Assembly (NCBI GenBank): GCA_949775045.1
Contig: OX459108.1
Span: 3,416,961 to 3,480,960, forward strand
Source: Metridium senile
Lineage: Eukaryota > Cnidaria > Anthozoa > Actiniaria > Metridiidae
Length of the DNA stretch: 64,000 nt
Direction: 5' to 3'
Shown here one piece after another: positions 43,201 to 55,600 of this stretch (position 1 is the first letter of the stretch; each line of letters starts with the position of its first letter). Under the pieces are notes generated by a model. It was given only the letters and a program-made list of their open reading frames with translations. It did not search any database and was not told the DNA's origin. Position numbers and translations under genes: made by a program.

Positions 43201-44424
43201 AAATGTATTTTTAAAACAGTTAACTATAACATATATAGTGCATGTTTTAATACGAGATATAAAAAATATTTCGGTTTGGTGATGACATGTGATGACGTCA
43301 GTTGCAAACGAAGAATACGACTAACTGCGAATGAATATAACTCTCAAATCAAAATAAACAACGCAAAGCATGCCGGTAAGTGACCAATGAAACTTTTATC
43401 CGTAATGACAGGAGTCTAATGGCAGCTAGCATATTTCTATCGACTCAGACCACCACTGCAATATTTGACAACCAATTTAGGTAATGTTTCTGCCTCTCAA
43501 TCAGGATAAGTTAAAATCATTTGTATTCATGCCTATTACTAGTAAATGCATTTTACAAAAACCTTCGCGTCTTTTACTCCGACGAACTGCTAAATCTCGA
43601 AACGTCAGTAAAGCAGTTATAAGTTAACTTTTTTAACAGTGTTACAAAATTCATTATATTACCTATCGTTTATATCACATATACGTAGTTTACTCGCTAG
43701 TTCCCATGCAATTACACTGAAAAACCGTTAACCTTCAGACCGACAGAAAAATATTAACATGAAGGTTAAAACATTTAATTAAAAAAAAAAGAAATGCCCT
43801 TTAATAGCAACAGGTGTTTTGTTGAGTTACCTTTCAATTTTTCTTGAAATTTATCTAATGTTATAGCATGATAGAATTTGCTGAAAAAGCACAAAATAAA
43901 TTTTCTCCCAAAAACCCACAACTTTCATAAACAAAGTCGCTCAAAAAATATCCTTCAAGTCTCAAAAATAAAGATTATCTCTGAGATAAAGGCTTTTGTT
44001 TAATATGCCTAAGTTTCTAGATATCTCGCCACGTAACTGAAGAATACAATAATACAATAAAAATCTTTCCCAAAGAATTGACTGATAATGTCACAAATGA
44101 GTCTAAAAGAAAAAAAGAATTCTCATTTATGAAAATTTGTTTTTCAATACAATAAGATGTTTACGTTTATTTTTTATATTTCTTTTCAATAGAACAAATG
44201 ATGAATGATCCAAAAGAGAATAAATTTTTATTTTAAGGTTTTAATTATAACCAAATAAGAACAATGGGAGCCATTCTAATGTTCATCAGCTGTCACCTAC
44301 GCCCCTCCCTCGAGCATGCGCACATTGATTGTAAATATACATTGAGCGTGCATAGGGCTGAACGCTAGCTAAAACAAGCCTTGATCTCATAGCATTTTCT
44401 TCTCAATACACACCAAAAATAACC
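40235..44424. other. Intergenic region before HECA
   Basis: No convincing gene. Small structures: a fold-back aaaaaaacctccca and complement at 40670-40707; two adjacent palindromes built on tttcacatgtgaaa at 40975-41026; a GC-rich hairpin gctcgcgcgggcc and complement at 41879-41921; aatg/ggat microsatellite at 41930-41980; a possible inverted-repeat element at about 42683-43330 (ends share attcttcgtttgcaac); and an aagatggcggcc motif (YY1-like) at 42963. The HECA promoter should lie in the last few hundred bases. Confidence 0.5.
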
Positions 44425-45720
44425 ATGCCACACTCCAAAGGACATCGACAGAAAGGCAAAGCAAGCATGAATGGAGAACTCCACTCAGACCATGAAGAAT
44501 TGGATGAGATTGATGAAGTTTTAACGTGCTGTTACCCCAAAGGTTGCACCCAAAACACTTCCGTGAGCCCTAACCGCTGTGTTCGCGTCATTTGCAACAA
44601 CGAAGCGTGCACTTTTGGAAATTACATGCATGTAGAATGCTTTGAAGCTTTTGAAGACGATATCTTGGCGTATTTAAGAGGTACGGGCAGAGCTAGAAGC
44701 TGGTCTGAAAAACAGAGGAGGCAAAATATATGGACGAAGAAAGGCTATGATCTTGCATTCAAATGCTGTGCTTGTTCCTGCGGAGGCCATCTGAAAAAAG
44801 ATTTAGACTTTCTTCCTCCATCCCCTAATGAAGGGCATGCAATTCAAGGAGCGAAGGCGAAACGCAAGAAAAAGAAATCGAACGAAAGGCCTACGATAGG
44901 GAGTGGAACTCGGCCGCGTCGTAGCTCACAGTCATCTGTGTGCAGCCAATCTCCTCCAGAAATGTCTCCTATCTCCCCTCCCTTCGCGAAAACACCAACG
45001 AAGAAGACTCGATCGAATGAGCACTTTTTCGGAGAGTCATTCCCCAGTTTGGACAACATTGAACCAGCAAATAGACCTGCTACGAACGGAACTAATGGCA
45101 CAAACGGGTTATCACTAAATTTCTTACGAAGGTTGGATTTTGAGTCATTTCTCGCCGTTCTACCGAAACACAAGGTAAATCCATATCACATCAAAATGGA
45201 AGACGAAAGCATGGACGAAGCGAGGCATTTCGTGCTCTCTAGCCTCTCATCCAAAATGATAACGACCGTTGATTGTGTACTATGCAGCCGGGAGTTATCT
45301 GTATTTGATAAATATCCCTTGTTAGACGGTACCTTCTTTCTCTCCCCACGTCAACTCGCTTCTGTGTGCATTGATGTTACACAGAATGGCAAGCCTCAAT
45401 ACCTCACAGCTGTTTGTATGCATTGCTTAGAAGGTTCGCCAAACGCTATACGCTGTAAAATCTGCTCCAAACAATGGGATGGTTCAACGCATCAACTCGG
45501 GACTCTTTATACTTATGATATTTTCGCAGCATCTCCCTGCTGTATGCACAGAGTGGCTTGTCAAAACTGTTCAAAACCTGTCGTGAATCTTGAAAAAGAG
45601 TCATCTTTGCAGTTTTTCTCGGAGTATTCTCAGCCTTTAAAGTGCCCACATTGTGGAGTTTCAGGCTATCACTGTATAAAACCGCTTTCATCTTTTGAGG
45701 CATTGTCTCCTGGTCGATGA
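44425..45720 (+). CDS. HECA: Headcase protein homologue
   Basis: 431 residues in one exon. The N-terminal headcase domain has a Cys-rich zinc-binding pattern: LTCCYPKGC, RCVRVICNNEACTFGNYMHV, ECFEAFEDDI (about residues 33-75), then FKCCACSCGGHL (about 112-123). A low-complexity basic/Ser/Pro linker follows (about 140-200). The C-terminal headcase region has FDKYPLLDGTFFLSP, CMHCLEGSPNAIRCKICSKQ, WDGSTHQLGTLYTYDIFAAS and CPHCGVSGYHC. Headcase controls cell proliferation and imaginal/adult progenitor differentiation in Drosophila, with its partner Unkempt in nutrient/mTOR signalling (family knowledge). Shorter than the human protein (about 540 residues). Start at the ATG after accaaaaataacc; an in-frame ATG at residue 13 is possible. 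Confidence 0.95.
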   Translation: MPHSKGHRQKGKASMNGELHSDHEELDEIDEVLTCCYPKGCTQNTSVSPNRCVRVICNNEACTFGNYMHVECFEAFEDDILAYLRGTGRARSWSEKQRRQNIWTKKGYDLAFKCCACSCGGHLKKDLDFLPPSPNEGHAIQGAKAKRKKKKSNERPTIGSGTRPRRSSQSSVCSQSPPEMSPISPPFAKTPTKKTRSNEHFFGESFPSLDNIEPANRPATNGTNGTNGLSLNFLRRLDFESFLAVLPKHKVNPYHIKMEDESMDEARHFVLSSLSSKMITTVDCVLCSRELSVFDKYPLLDGTFFLSPRQLASVCIDVTQNGKPQYLTAVCMHCLEGSPNAIRCKICSKQWDGSTHQLGTLYTYDIFAASPCCMHRVACQNCSKPVVNLEKESSLQFFSEYSQPLKCPHCGVSGYHCIKPLSSFEALSPGR

Positions 45721-46528
45721 AAAGATTGAAAAATATTGGATGAAAAATGAATGGGAATGGAAAAGAATGAAAAGGAACTGGTTTTAGAGAACATTGTATG
45801 TTAATACAAAAGAAAAATGGACTGTTAATTATTGTTATGAACATGTAAGCAACAATTCCCATATTTGACATAAATGATTTCACTTTTTGGCAACATTTTG
45901 TAACAATTTTGCTTGTTGCCATTTGCACAATGAATTGTAACTAAATTGTTACTTTGTATTCAATACAAGTAACACAAAAGTGAAAGTATTTTTGAAGATG
46001 CAATTGACAACCGAAAAGTTAGCATTATTTTGAGAGTCACTGTATTTGTTTCAGCTTTTGCAAGTTATTTTGGAAGTTTTTAAGCAGAAAATGTAGTTAA
46101 AAACAGTATTAAAATCAACAATGCAATGTATAACATCTTTTTATCAGAAAATCTGAGCAAATGGGAAAAGTTGTGGAAAAAATGAATTATGTTTTTGTTA
46201 GTAAGTTTAGAACAAGAATGTTTGGACAGATTTGCAAAATAGTGAAGGCTTACTAAAGTTTGAATAACAATAGCAGTAAAAACATGACTGATTATTGTTT
46301 ATCAAAAATCAGCTTATTTAATTTTGAGTTTTAGAAGCCCTCGCTACGAAATTATTCAATGATTATATTTCGTTTATTTTGCCATTTTAAAATGCAAAAA
46401 GGAAAATCGCTACATTATGTAAAACGAAGACAAACGTTAAGGCAAAACTAAGAATATTTCAAGTCAACAAATGCCTTAAAAAGTTATCTATTATTTTGAC
46501 TCTTTTTACACAATGAAGCTCTTGACAT

Positions 46529-47125
46529 TACTGCAATTCACAGTCACACAGGAAACAACTAGACCTTGCAACACAGATGCAAAATAGTGTTTTGGTAGAC
46601 GTCAATCAACTGTATCTCCAAGGCAACACAGACAAAATTGCCAGAAAAATTACAGTGAGGACACTCGAACCGTGAACATTTTGAGTTTTTTTTTGTTACT
46701 TTTTTTAACCCACATCCCTTAAGTAAATATATTACAAATAAGATGTATTATGAACACTTAGTGCATTTGAGCTCACTGCTTCATCTTTAGAGGTTTTGAA
46801 GCAGTAGAAGGTTCAGAAAATAATAACATGAAAAGCGTCAAGTGTTCACGGTTAGAGTATCCTCACTGTAATTACACAAAATTAGAAATAATTTTGATAA
46901 AACAAAGTTTATTTTTGTCTTTTGCCTAACCTTTTTTCGATCTAATCATTTTTACGTGCAGAAACTCTGTGTAGAGAGTTAAACGCTAATCTGCAATGGA
47001 CATTTTAGTATGTGTTGCCTTGAAAATACAGTTGATTGACGTCAACCAAGACTTTATTTTTCATTTGTGTTTGAAGGTCTAGTCCAATGGTTGTGTGTGA
47101 CTGGGAACCACAGTAATACTTGAGA
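46529..47125. repeat. MITE-like inverted element with nested inverted parts
   Basis: Outer arms: attactgcaattcacagtcac near 46528 against the complement of gtgtgactgggaaccacagt near 47095. Inner arms: tacagtgaggacactcgaac against the complement of ggttagagtatcctcactgt. Related by gacgtcaatcaa and cagtcacac to 25357-25668. The middle part resembles the DNA flanking the 6587-7528 insertion. Confidence 0.7.
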
Positions 47126-47963
47126 AGTATCCATATTTATAATGTATGATGATAAAATCAAGCTTTGTTACAAATAATAAATAAGTTCTGATTGACTACT
47201 GAGGACATACTGTATCAAATAATGATTCCTAATAAAGCATTTCAACATCAGCCTTGGTAAAATATTCATTGGCCAATAAATTTGAGGTGGATGGTTAACT
47301 TATTTTACTTTCCTCTCTCCATCAGTGCTCCATTCATGATGAGCTTAGGACGACTTCGGATTTCTCAGCAGAAACTATGTGACATCACTTTAACTTCATT
47401 TGGATATTTACATTTGAAGTGTGCTTGTTGACAGGAGGTTGTCATTAAAGTTAAAATTTCTATAACATTGAACTGAAATATTAGCTCAGTTATAAGCATG
47501 ACAAAATTCCTGCCAAAACCCTCTACGTATTCATTAATAATAGAGGTAAGATGATGGTCGACTAGAGGCGTGTGTGGCTGTCTTAGGTAGGGTTATTGGA
47601 TCCAAACTGGAACACGAAAAATGATGGTATCCACTTTCTAGTATATAAATATATGTGTAGTTATAAACCTAGTTGATTCATAAAATCATGATTCTTTGAG
47701 CATTTTAGATGTGAGATCTCAAGAGCCTGAAATAGACAAGAACTTGGGTCCTCTTGCACAGAACAGAGCTCACAAACCAACTGTGCCATCCTTGCACGTT
47801 AGGTTAGGTTACTGGCATGGATCCACAAAGTGTACCCACTTGTTCTTTTAAACAACAGTGTATAATGTCTCAAAAATGTTGATGTTTGTTTAGCCACCCA
47901 AATATTTGCCTTTAAATATGTGCCCGTAATGTAAACTAATGTATGCATCAAGCAAGCATTAGT

Positions 47964-48007
47964 CAAATGCTAAAGAATAAGATTTATTCTTTAGAATTTG
48001 ACTATAC
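47964..48007. repeat. Hairpin
   Basis: tagtcaaatgctaaagaata and near-complement around a short loop. Related motifs (tctttagaatttgacta) occur at 62278-62300 and 48067-48090. Confidence 0.7.
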
Positions 48008-48978
48008 TGTGTTACAAATGAATAAACAGATCAATAAACAGTTGAAACTTGGAGATTCCACAGGCTGTAGTCAAATTCTAAAGAATTGCATACTTTTGCC
48101 GGAACATTCAATGTTTAGAAGAGGGTTATGGTGAGAGGAATCGCTTGCTAACATATTTGTTGGCCCCCCAGCTAAGCTTTGATATTTTGGATTTGCCCCT
48201 CTAATAACTACTATGGACCTTGAGACTAATGTCTGGAAAAATGACACTCCCTTTTATACTAGGTAAAACTTGATGACCTAACTCCCTGCCCTTCCCCCCT
48301 CTATGAGCGGTAAAAACTGTTGTATATCCTGGCTTAAAAAGAAATAAATTTGGATCAAAAATCAATGTAAAATAATCACTACTTGAATGCTTTGAACAGC
48401 CTAAACTATTACCATAGTAACATTCACCATGCAATGTCCTTGATGCATATATGTATGCAAAAAAGTGGGGAGGGGAGGGGTATTTGAGGCCCAAGATTTC
48501 TTGCTGTAGATCGATGGCAGGTATCATTTGTCGATAATAAAATATAATTATTAAATAAGTTTCAATAAACTGGAATTGGGGGAAGGGGGAGTTTGGGGTA
48601 TATATTCTAATTCAAATTTGATTGAATTGAATTACAATATTTATAGCTAAAAGTAGACTGGGAACCAAAGTAATCAACCCCTGGCAAGTGCATGTTTAAA
48701 ATTGACTTTATTAATTTTAATTTCAAATGTAAATACAGCAGCAATTCATTTTTTTAATACTTTTAGATCACTGTTAACCATTAAGTCACTGGATACACTA
48801 CCCTCTGTCAAATGGAACAGGATGCTACACACGTTTTTGTTATATATGTAACTTTATTATTTATAATTGCTGTGTGTCTTAATTTCTTAAGTTTTCTTAC
48901 AATACCACACACAGAAGTATGACTACTGCGCCTTACATCATTACTACTCAACCAGCAATGTTCATATTTCAACATGAA

Positions 48979-49340
48979 CAGGGGAGGATCCAGAAATTTG
49001 TCAGGGTGGTGTCCCAATTGCAAATGAAGGGCTCTTAAAGGCCTGTTTACACTAGCAATTTTGTCGCACGGCAAGAACTGCGATTTCAATGGCAATTTTA
49101 TAGAAGATTTGTCAACACAACTTTGAACATGCTTGAAATTTAGTGCAACTTGCTGCGAATTTCTGTCTCCTAAATTCGAGTGTATTTAAAATTGCGGCGA
49201 CAAAGCTGCGATAAAATCGCCGCTCTTGTCGGGCGACAAAATTGCTAGTGTAAGCGGGCCTTAAGGAGTCAGGGGGTGTCCGCTCCCAAATGTCTTAAAT
49301 AAAATAGGAGTAATTGCGGTGCAAAGGGGGGAGGGGGGGG
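48979..49340. repeat. Dispersed repeat with a TTAA-type MITE inserted
   Basis: Outer sequence (gatccagaaatttgtcaggg, caaatgaagggctc, tgtcttaaataaaatagg) matches the complement of 59950-60065. It is interrupted at 49036-49262 by an element with ends aggcctgtttacactagcaa and its near-complement, flanked by TTAA on each side. Confidence 0.75.
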
Positions 49341-49608
49341 GGGGGGGGATAGCTGGTGCCACCAAATCTTCATCTTTTATGTAAATCAATTCAATGCTTC
49401 AGCTTTATAAAGAAGCTGAAGGGACATCCCCTTATATCCGCCCCTGTACAAATGACAACTAAGTTTTTTTTTGTGAGTAGAATTACTTACACATAATATA
49501 TGTTCGACCCTTTTTTAATTCCCTGGATTGTCACTTACAATGTCTTTAATAAAGTAAGCAATATTTAGGTGTGGTTAGAAATTGTAACTTCACCATTAAG
49601 ATTCCAAT

Positions 49609-52600
49609 TCAGCTTTCAGCTTCTAACATATCTTCTATTTCTTTCTCCCATTCTCCGTCATCCCCTTCATCTACCACTTCATAGTCCTACAAGCAAATGT
49701 ATAATAGATTAGAAAGAATCTAGAATTAAACGTTTGTGCAAACCTGAATGAATGAATGAATAAATGAAGCAATAGACAAGTGAATGAATGAATGAATAAA
49801 TGAATGTATCAGTATTAAATAAAGTAATGAATGAATAAATAAATGAGTAAATGAATAAATGAAAGAATGAATGAATAAATGAATGGATGTATATTAGATG
49901 AGTATGTAAATGAATGGATGGATGAATAAATGAATATGTAAATCAATAAATGAATATGTAAATCAATAAATGAATGCAGATACATGAGAAAAATATCATA
50001 ATATTATGCCCTCGGTGGGAATCAAACCCATGGTTTTGGCTTTCTAGTCCGATGTGTTAGCCACTACACCACAAGGACAACCACGCTGGATATGCAGCCA
50101 GACAATAAATAAATAGATGAATGAATGAATGAATGAGTAAGTGAAGAGGCTTCAAGTGTCAAGAAGGGAGAAGCAGGACTTAAAAGGGAGAGGAAAAACT
50201 AAGAAGGGATTTTTTTCATTCCCCCAATTTGTGCCAAGTCCTTCTCATCTTTCCACAGGAACCCCAAACAGGGGGGCTAGATGAAGCATTAGTAACTTGA
50301 TAATTTTATCACTGACATTGGATTAAACTGGTACATTTACCTGTAGTTCTTGTTGTAGCTCTTTCTCCCATTCTGGAAGTTCATCTTCTGGTGGAGGGTC
50401 TTAAACAAACAAACAAACAAACAAATTAATAAAGATCATCACAAAGACTCCCCCCCCCCCCTCCCACACACACACACCACCAAAGACTGCCATTATCATG
50501 ATATTTCATTTGACATGGAATTCAAATAACAAGTTGCATCTTATTAGACTTTGACCAGATTCGAAGGAAGACAAGCATACGTAGGTGGAGGATTGAGGGC
50601 AAGGAGGGGTGGGTGAAAGGGAGAAGAGAAGTTCTAGAAAACTTGTTTTCCTCAGAATCTGGATGGAAACCAACACTTGTTTACTTATACTGATTAAGAA
50701 TTGACATTATTAGTAAGATTAGTTGAAAATATTACAGTGTGGACACCCCAACCGGGATAGCCTGCATAGCTGGCCCTGGGGGATTGGGGAGAGAGGTGGA
50801 GGGATTGGGGAGAGGAGGGGAGGGGAGGGGAAGAGAAGGAAAGGAGGGCCTGCCTGCAAGGCCATGTATTTTACATGTTTACTGTCGCTGGCGACCGTAA
50901 ACGCTGATTGGCTCATTCTTGACAAATGATTGACAGATAGTGGGATAGGTCATGACGAAAACCAGAACACACTTTCATTCAGCTTCTTTGCTTGTAAACA
51001 TGGTAAATGTTTATATATAGTTTTGGTAGTGAACGGTGAGTATTACTCAACTTTCAAGTAAGGTAAATTCTTTTGGCCTGACGACAGCCGATCTATCCGA
51101 TGAAGCGGTACATGCTGTTATAATATTAGGTCCAGCGAGATTTCTCGACGAGCTGAAACTCTTTCAATGTTCCTCAATTTAAGCTACATTTATTTCCACA
51201 CTTTGTTCCAAGCTAGAGTGGAATAATATAGTTATCATTTGAAGATGAAACATCGGACTTATCAGCTTTCTTGGTGAATGATTCGAACTGGTTTTATTGT
51301 TGTATCACATGCAGCCATTGATTATGCCATGAAGGTTCGAATTACAACCGTCTCTGTGCTCTATAAATCGCTCGTAAAACCTGACTTTATTTTTACTTGA
51401 ATTAAAAGCAATTATCCCATGTCGTTCTTTGAATGTTAGATTTGCTATGAGGGTAATTGTTTTCACAAGAAATGTCGTATTCAAAGTTAAACTACCAACG
51501 TACAAACAAGGCCAGTTAGTATCAAGCTGAGAAGTTCTGGTAAGCCCTTACTTCCGGTGCGCTATTTTTAGTAGTGGGCGGTTAACTAAATAAGACAGCC
51601 TTGCGGGCAGGCTCTCCCTTCCTTCTCTCCCCCCCCCCCTCCCCTCCCCTCTCCCCCTTTTCCCCAGAGAGCCAGGCTACACAGGCTACAACCAGGACCA
51701 CTTAGACAAGACCGTCCAATCAAATTACAATATTTATACAAATACTTTCTACATTTTGGCTCAATCTTTACTGTTTACATCGATCAGCTACCTCATTGGC
51801 TCGTTGATTGGAATATCGCAATCTGATTGGTTTATTGCATATTTTGTCTAAGTGGTCCCAGTTGGAGTGTCCGCACAGTAAATGAATATGGTACACCTTA
51901 CTACTAGTAGCTAACTAATTGTGTATAATTCAAACTCTTTGAATGAGTGAGTCCTATACTTTTCACTCAGATTACATTAAACTACCAGCAAAAGTTTTTT
52001 AAATACAAAGTAATGTCATAAAGAGACTTACCAGTGTTAGGTACTTTTGTTTTCGATTTGTCTGTATTACTAGTATCTGGCATTTGTCCTTTCTTGTTCA
52101 TGCCTATCTGTTGAAGGTCTTCGGTGCTTAACTCTAAAGTAGAAACACAAAAAAGTTGACAGTATTTCAGGAAATTTAGAATTTAAAAATAAAAATTACT
52201 GCAATGCAATGCAATTTACCACTGTTTATAAAAAAAATTACCACTGTTTGCATCTACCTGTTAACAGTTGTGACAAAAACATGTTCTGTCTCGCAGTCAA
52301 ACTTCAAAGATTGGCACCCCAAACTTTGCAAGTTTGTAAACCACTATCGTGAAATAAGGCTGGAAATTTATAGAATGATATGTACCGGTACTGTCACTTG
52401 CTTCTACCCATTAACAGATGTGACAAAAATATAAAATGCCAAATTTACCTCTGACAAATTAAATTAATTTCGAGAATCATGTTTGGAGAGTGCAAAGTTT
52501 GCAATTTAAAAGCACATTTATTTACTAGTATTTTAGTAAGAAAGGAATAATTAACAAAAGAAAGAGTTCAGCTTGAGTGATCTTCTTTTGTCTTTTTATT

Positions 52601-55600
52601 CATTAATTCCTTTCCCACTAAATTACTAAAGTCAGGACAACGTTTTGCAACGTTTGGTTAGTTTGAAAATTCAGACTAGCATAGACGGAATGCCAATTGA
52701 CTTTCAAAAATAAATACCAAATCCTACAAAATATGCACCACCATCAGCAAGAACAAGCAGGAATATTTATATTTGGAAAGTTTTGTTGCTATAATAATGT
52801 AATTCAATTGATAAGCTCTTAAATTGAACAAAAATGACATAAATGTGTTGATCAGTGAGCTGTTTCCTTGCTAGCCTCGTTGTGGTGTTTTTCACACTTT
52901 TGAAATTCTCATTACTTCTCAAGAATTTAATTTTTTTGTCTCAAACTTTTTACTTTTTACAAAAGTTTGTTGATGTCATTCTAATCTTAAAATATTTTGA
53001 TGTAGTGGTCAATTAAAATATAAATTAAAAAAGTAACGTGGAGGCCATATTGGCATTCGGTTTATGCCATACTCTTTACAAGAATGTTCAGGTTATTTTA
53101 AAAAAATTTGAAAAGAATACCACTTAGTTTTGTATATATTTTTACCTGTGTTTCCCTCTAGGTATACTATATGCTCTTATACTTACCATGCTGCATGTCT
53201 TGGTGCACAAAGTCATCACTGATAAACTCATGTAGAGTGGGACTATCCAGTAACTCATCGATATGATCATGCTACATAGACAGACAGACAACAGTGAATT
53301 AGTAATGTTTATAAGGCAGTGATGTAGACAGGTAACAATAATGTATTGACTGCACCAAACTATAAGCCTGGCTGCACCACAAAACAAGGGCTGCACTGAG
53401 CTACGCTGCACCACACTTTGCATATTACACAACACAGCGCAGCATAGCACAGCACAGCATGGCATGGCACAGCACATTAAATCACACCACATCACAGCTC
53501 TGTGATGCACACTACACCACACAATGCACCACATACACCATGTCATACCATACCACACACTAATAGACTATCTAATTAAGTTACTGTTTGATGAGAAACT
53601 CACTTTGTTGTCATCTGTAGCCGGTATGTTTTGTGGGGGGCTTGGTGTCGAATCTGTACATAAAAAATCATGAACAACTAAGTCTTCATAATCATAATTG
53701 AAATTTTAGTACTACTTGCTAGCTGTAACCATCAAAAACAGAAAAGGGCTGAACACAATCCTTCAAAACTATCTCATACCACAGGAATACCAATATAAGC
53801 ATAATATGCCTATTAGAGAAATGCAGAGATAAGGAAAGACAAAAAGCCGGGTTCCTTGTGCCATAAAAGACCCCTTCATTGTTCCCTGTGCCATCTTGAA
53901 TTGTAGACAGGCCTTTTTATTGATTTAGAAACTAAACAAACGTTGAGCTTGTAATGATAGATACACTTGAATAATTTAACTGTCCCACAAGGTCTTAAAA
54001 GATCTCAGACTATCAGATTGTAAGATCAATGCTTGTCTTGCTTCAATGCAAAGGCCCAGCTACCTTTTCAAAGTGTGCAGGGAACTGTAAGGGGGACCAT
54101 TTGAATTTGTGGTTAGTTAGTACTAGCCTAACTAAAAGGCTAACTATTGCTGTCTAAACACTACTAACAAATTGAATACACCTGAAGCCGGTTGTACAAA
54201 ACCTGAATAGCCCTATATATATATACACCAGATAATACCATATCCAACCGATAAAACCTTATGTCTACAATGTATACAAATTTTATACACTGGATAACTC
54301 TTATCCAGTGGATAAATTTATCCAGGCTTTGTACAGGCTGCTGGCCTCAGTAGGAGGTTTCGTTACCTGTCTCTGCCTTGCCTTCAGTTGTCTCTGCCTG
54401 TGTAGCTGTCTTCTCAGTTCCACTAGCAGCCAATGAAGTAAGTTGTGTTGATTGTTTGATTAGAGAGACTCGGTAGAAATAGTTTCTCCAAAACCTTTCC
54501 TCTTTTACTCTGAAAAAATTTCAAAAATTGATATGAGCCCAATGTTATACCAAATAATTAGACTGCGAGCAGTCCCTACTTTTCCCTCTGGATTCAGAAA
54601 ATTTTAACTTTAATAAAACGAGCGAGCGGGGATTGGGGGCGAGTTGGGGAGGGGAGGAGTTTAGAGGAAAAGTAGGGACTGCAGACAACACTGTAAACTT
54701 TAAGGTTGAATTACCGCCCATTTTTCGCAGCTTGTCAAAACTATCATCGGCTTGTCATTATCGACTACATGAAATCAGATCCAATTAAAACTATCCAATT
54801 AGAAATCAGTAAAAAAGTATAATTAAAGCATGCTTTCTGGGTCAATGGCAAGGTCAACTCTCTACATACATTGTAAACTTCTAGTAAACTTCGCGAATAA
54901 GAATGAAGACGCCTAAGAAAAAAGTCCCTAACAAGAGAGGTCGGAAGGCCAGTCTTTCAATTGTAAACGATTTCTGTAGGGTTTGCAGTTGTTCATTTAA
55001 GAACTTCTACGGTGATTTTGCCAAGAGTACAAGAAGATCTGGTGTAGGCAATCTCCCTCTTATATTCCTGTTTAAAAGTCTTGGCCATTCTGCCGAACAG
55101 AAGACTCCTGGATTTTCAGGAGACTTTGAACCGTAGCTCTCTGCTCCGTCTTCAAATATCTCACGTTTAGAAAATTCACTAAACTATTAAACTTCAATGG
55201 ACCTTCGGCTATGTTTTCATGCTGTGACCAGTCCCGATAAGCCAACCAAAGTGACAGTTTGTCCTTTGAAAGTTGTGGTTGACAGGACGATGAGTGATCG
55301 TTAATTCTGACGGGAATTTTCCGTTGTGTAGCCAACGGTGAATTCAACCTTTACAGTGAACTAGTCTGCAGTCCCTACTTTTCCTCTCCCATCGCTCCTC
55401 CCCCTTTTCGCCCCCAATCCCTGTTCGTCTGTGTTTTATTTAAATGCTCATTTTTCTCTTGTTTTCCTCAGAATCTGAAGGGAAAAGAAGGGACTGTTCG
55501 CAGACTACCAAATAATGTCAAATGTTAAATAAATATATGTGTGCATGCTGATGATAATTGTCAGGGGTGGGAGTAATTGTTTTAGGGTAATTGTTACAGT

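Larger units (their letters stand above)
45721..49608. other. HECA 3' region and SYAP1 downstream intergenic
   Basis: Presumed HECA 3' UTR (AT-rich, to about 46.5 kb), then a large MITE (46529-47125), a hairpin (47964-48007) and a repeat with a nested MITE (48979-49340). Otherwise no gene recognised; open frames are short and lack motifs. Confidence 0.5.

Noticed and set aside
44844..45173. 109-codon minus-strand frame
   Set aside because: Antisense shadow of the HECA coding sequence.
53142..53558. Cys/Trp-rich minus-strand frame
   Set aside because: Low-complexity CAGCA/CACCA tract. The real coding part here is SYAP1 exon 8 (53187-53271).
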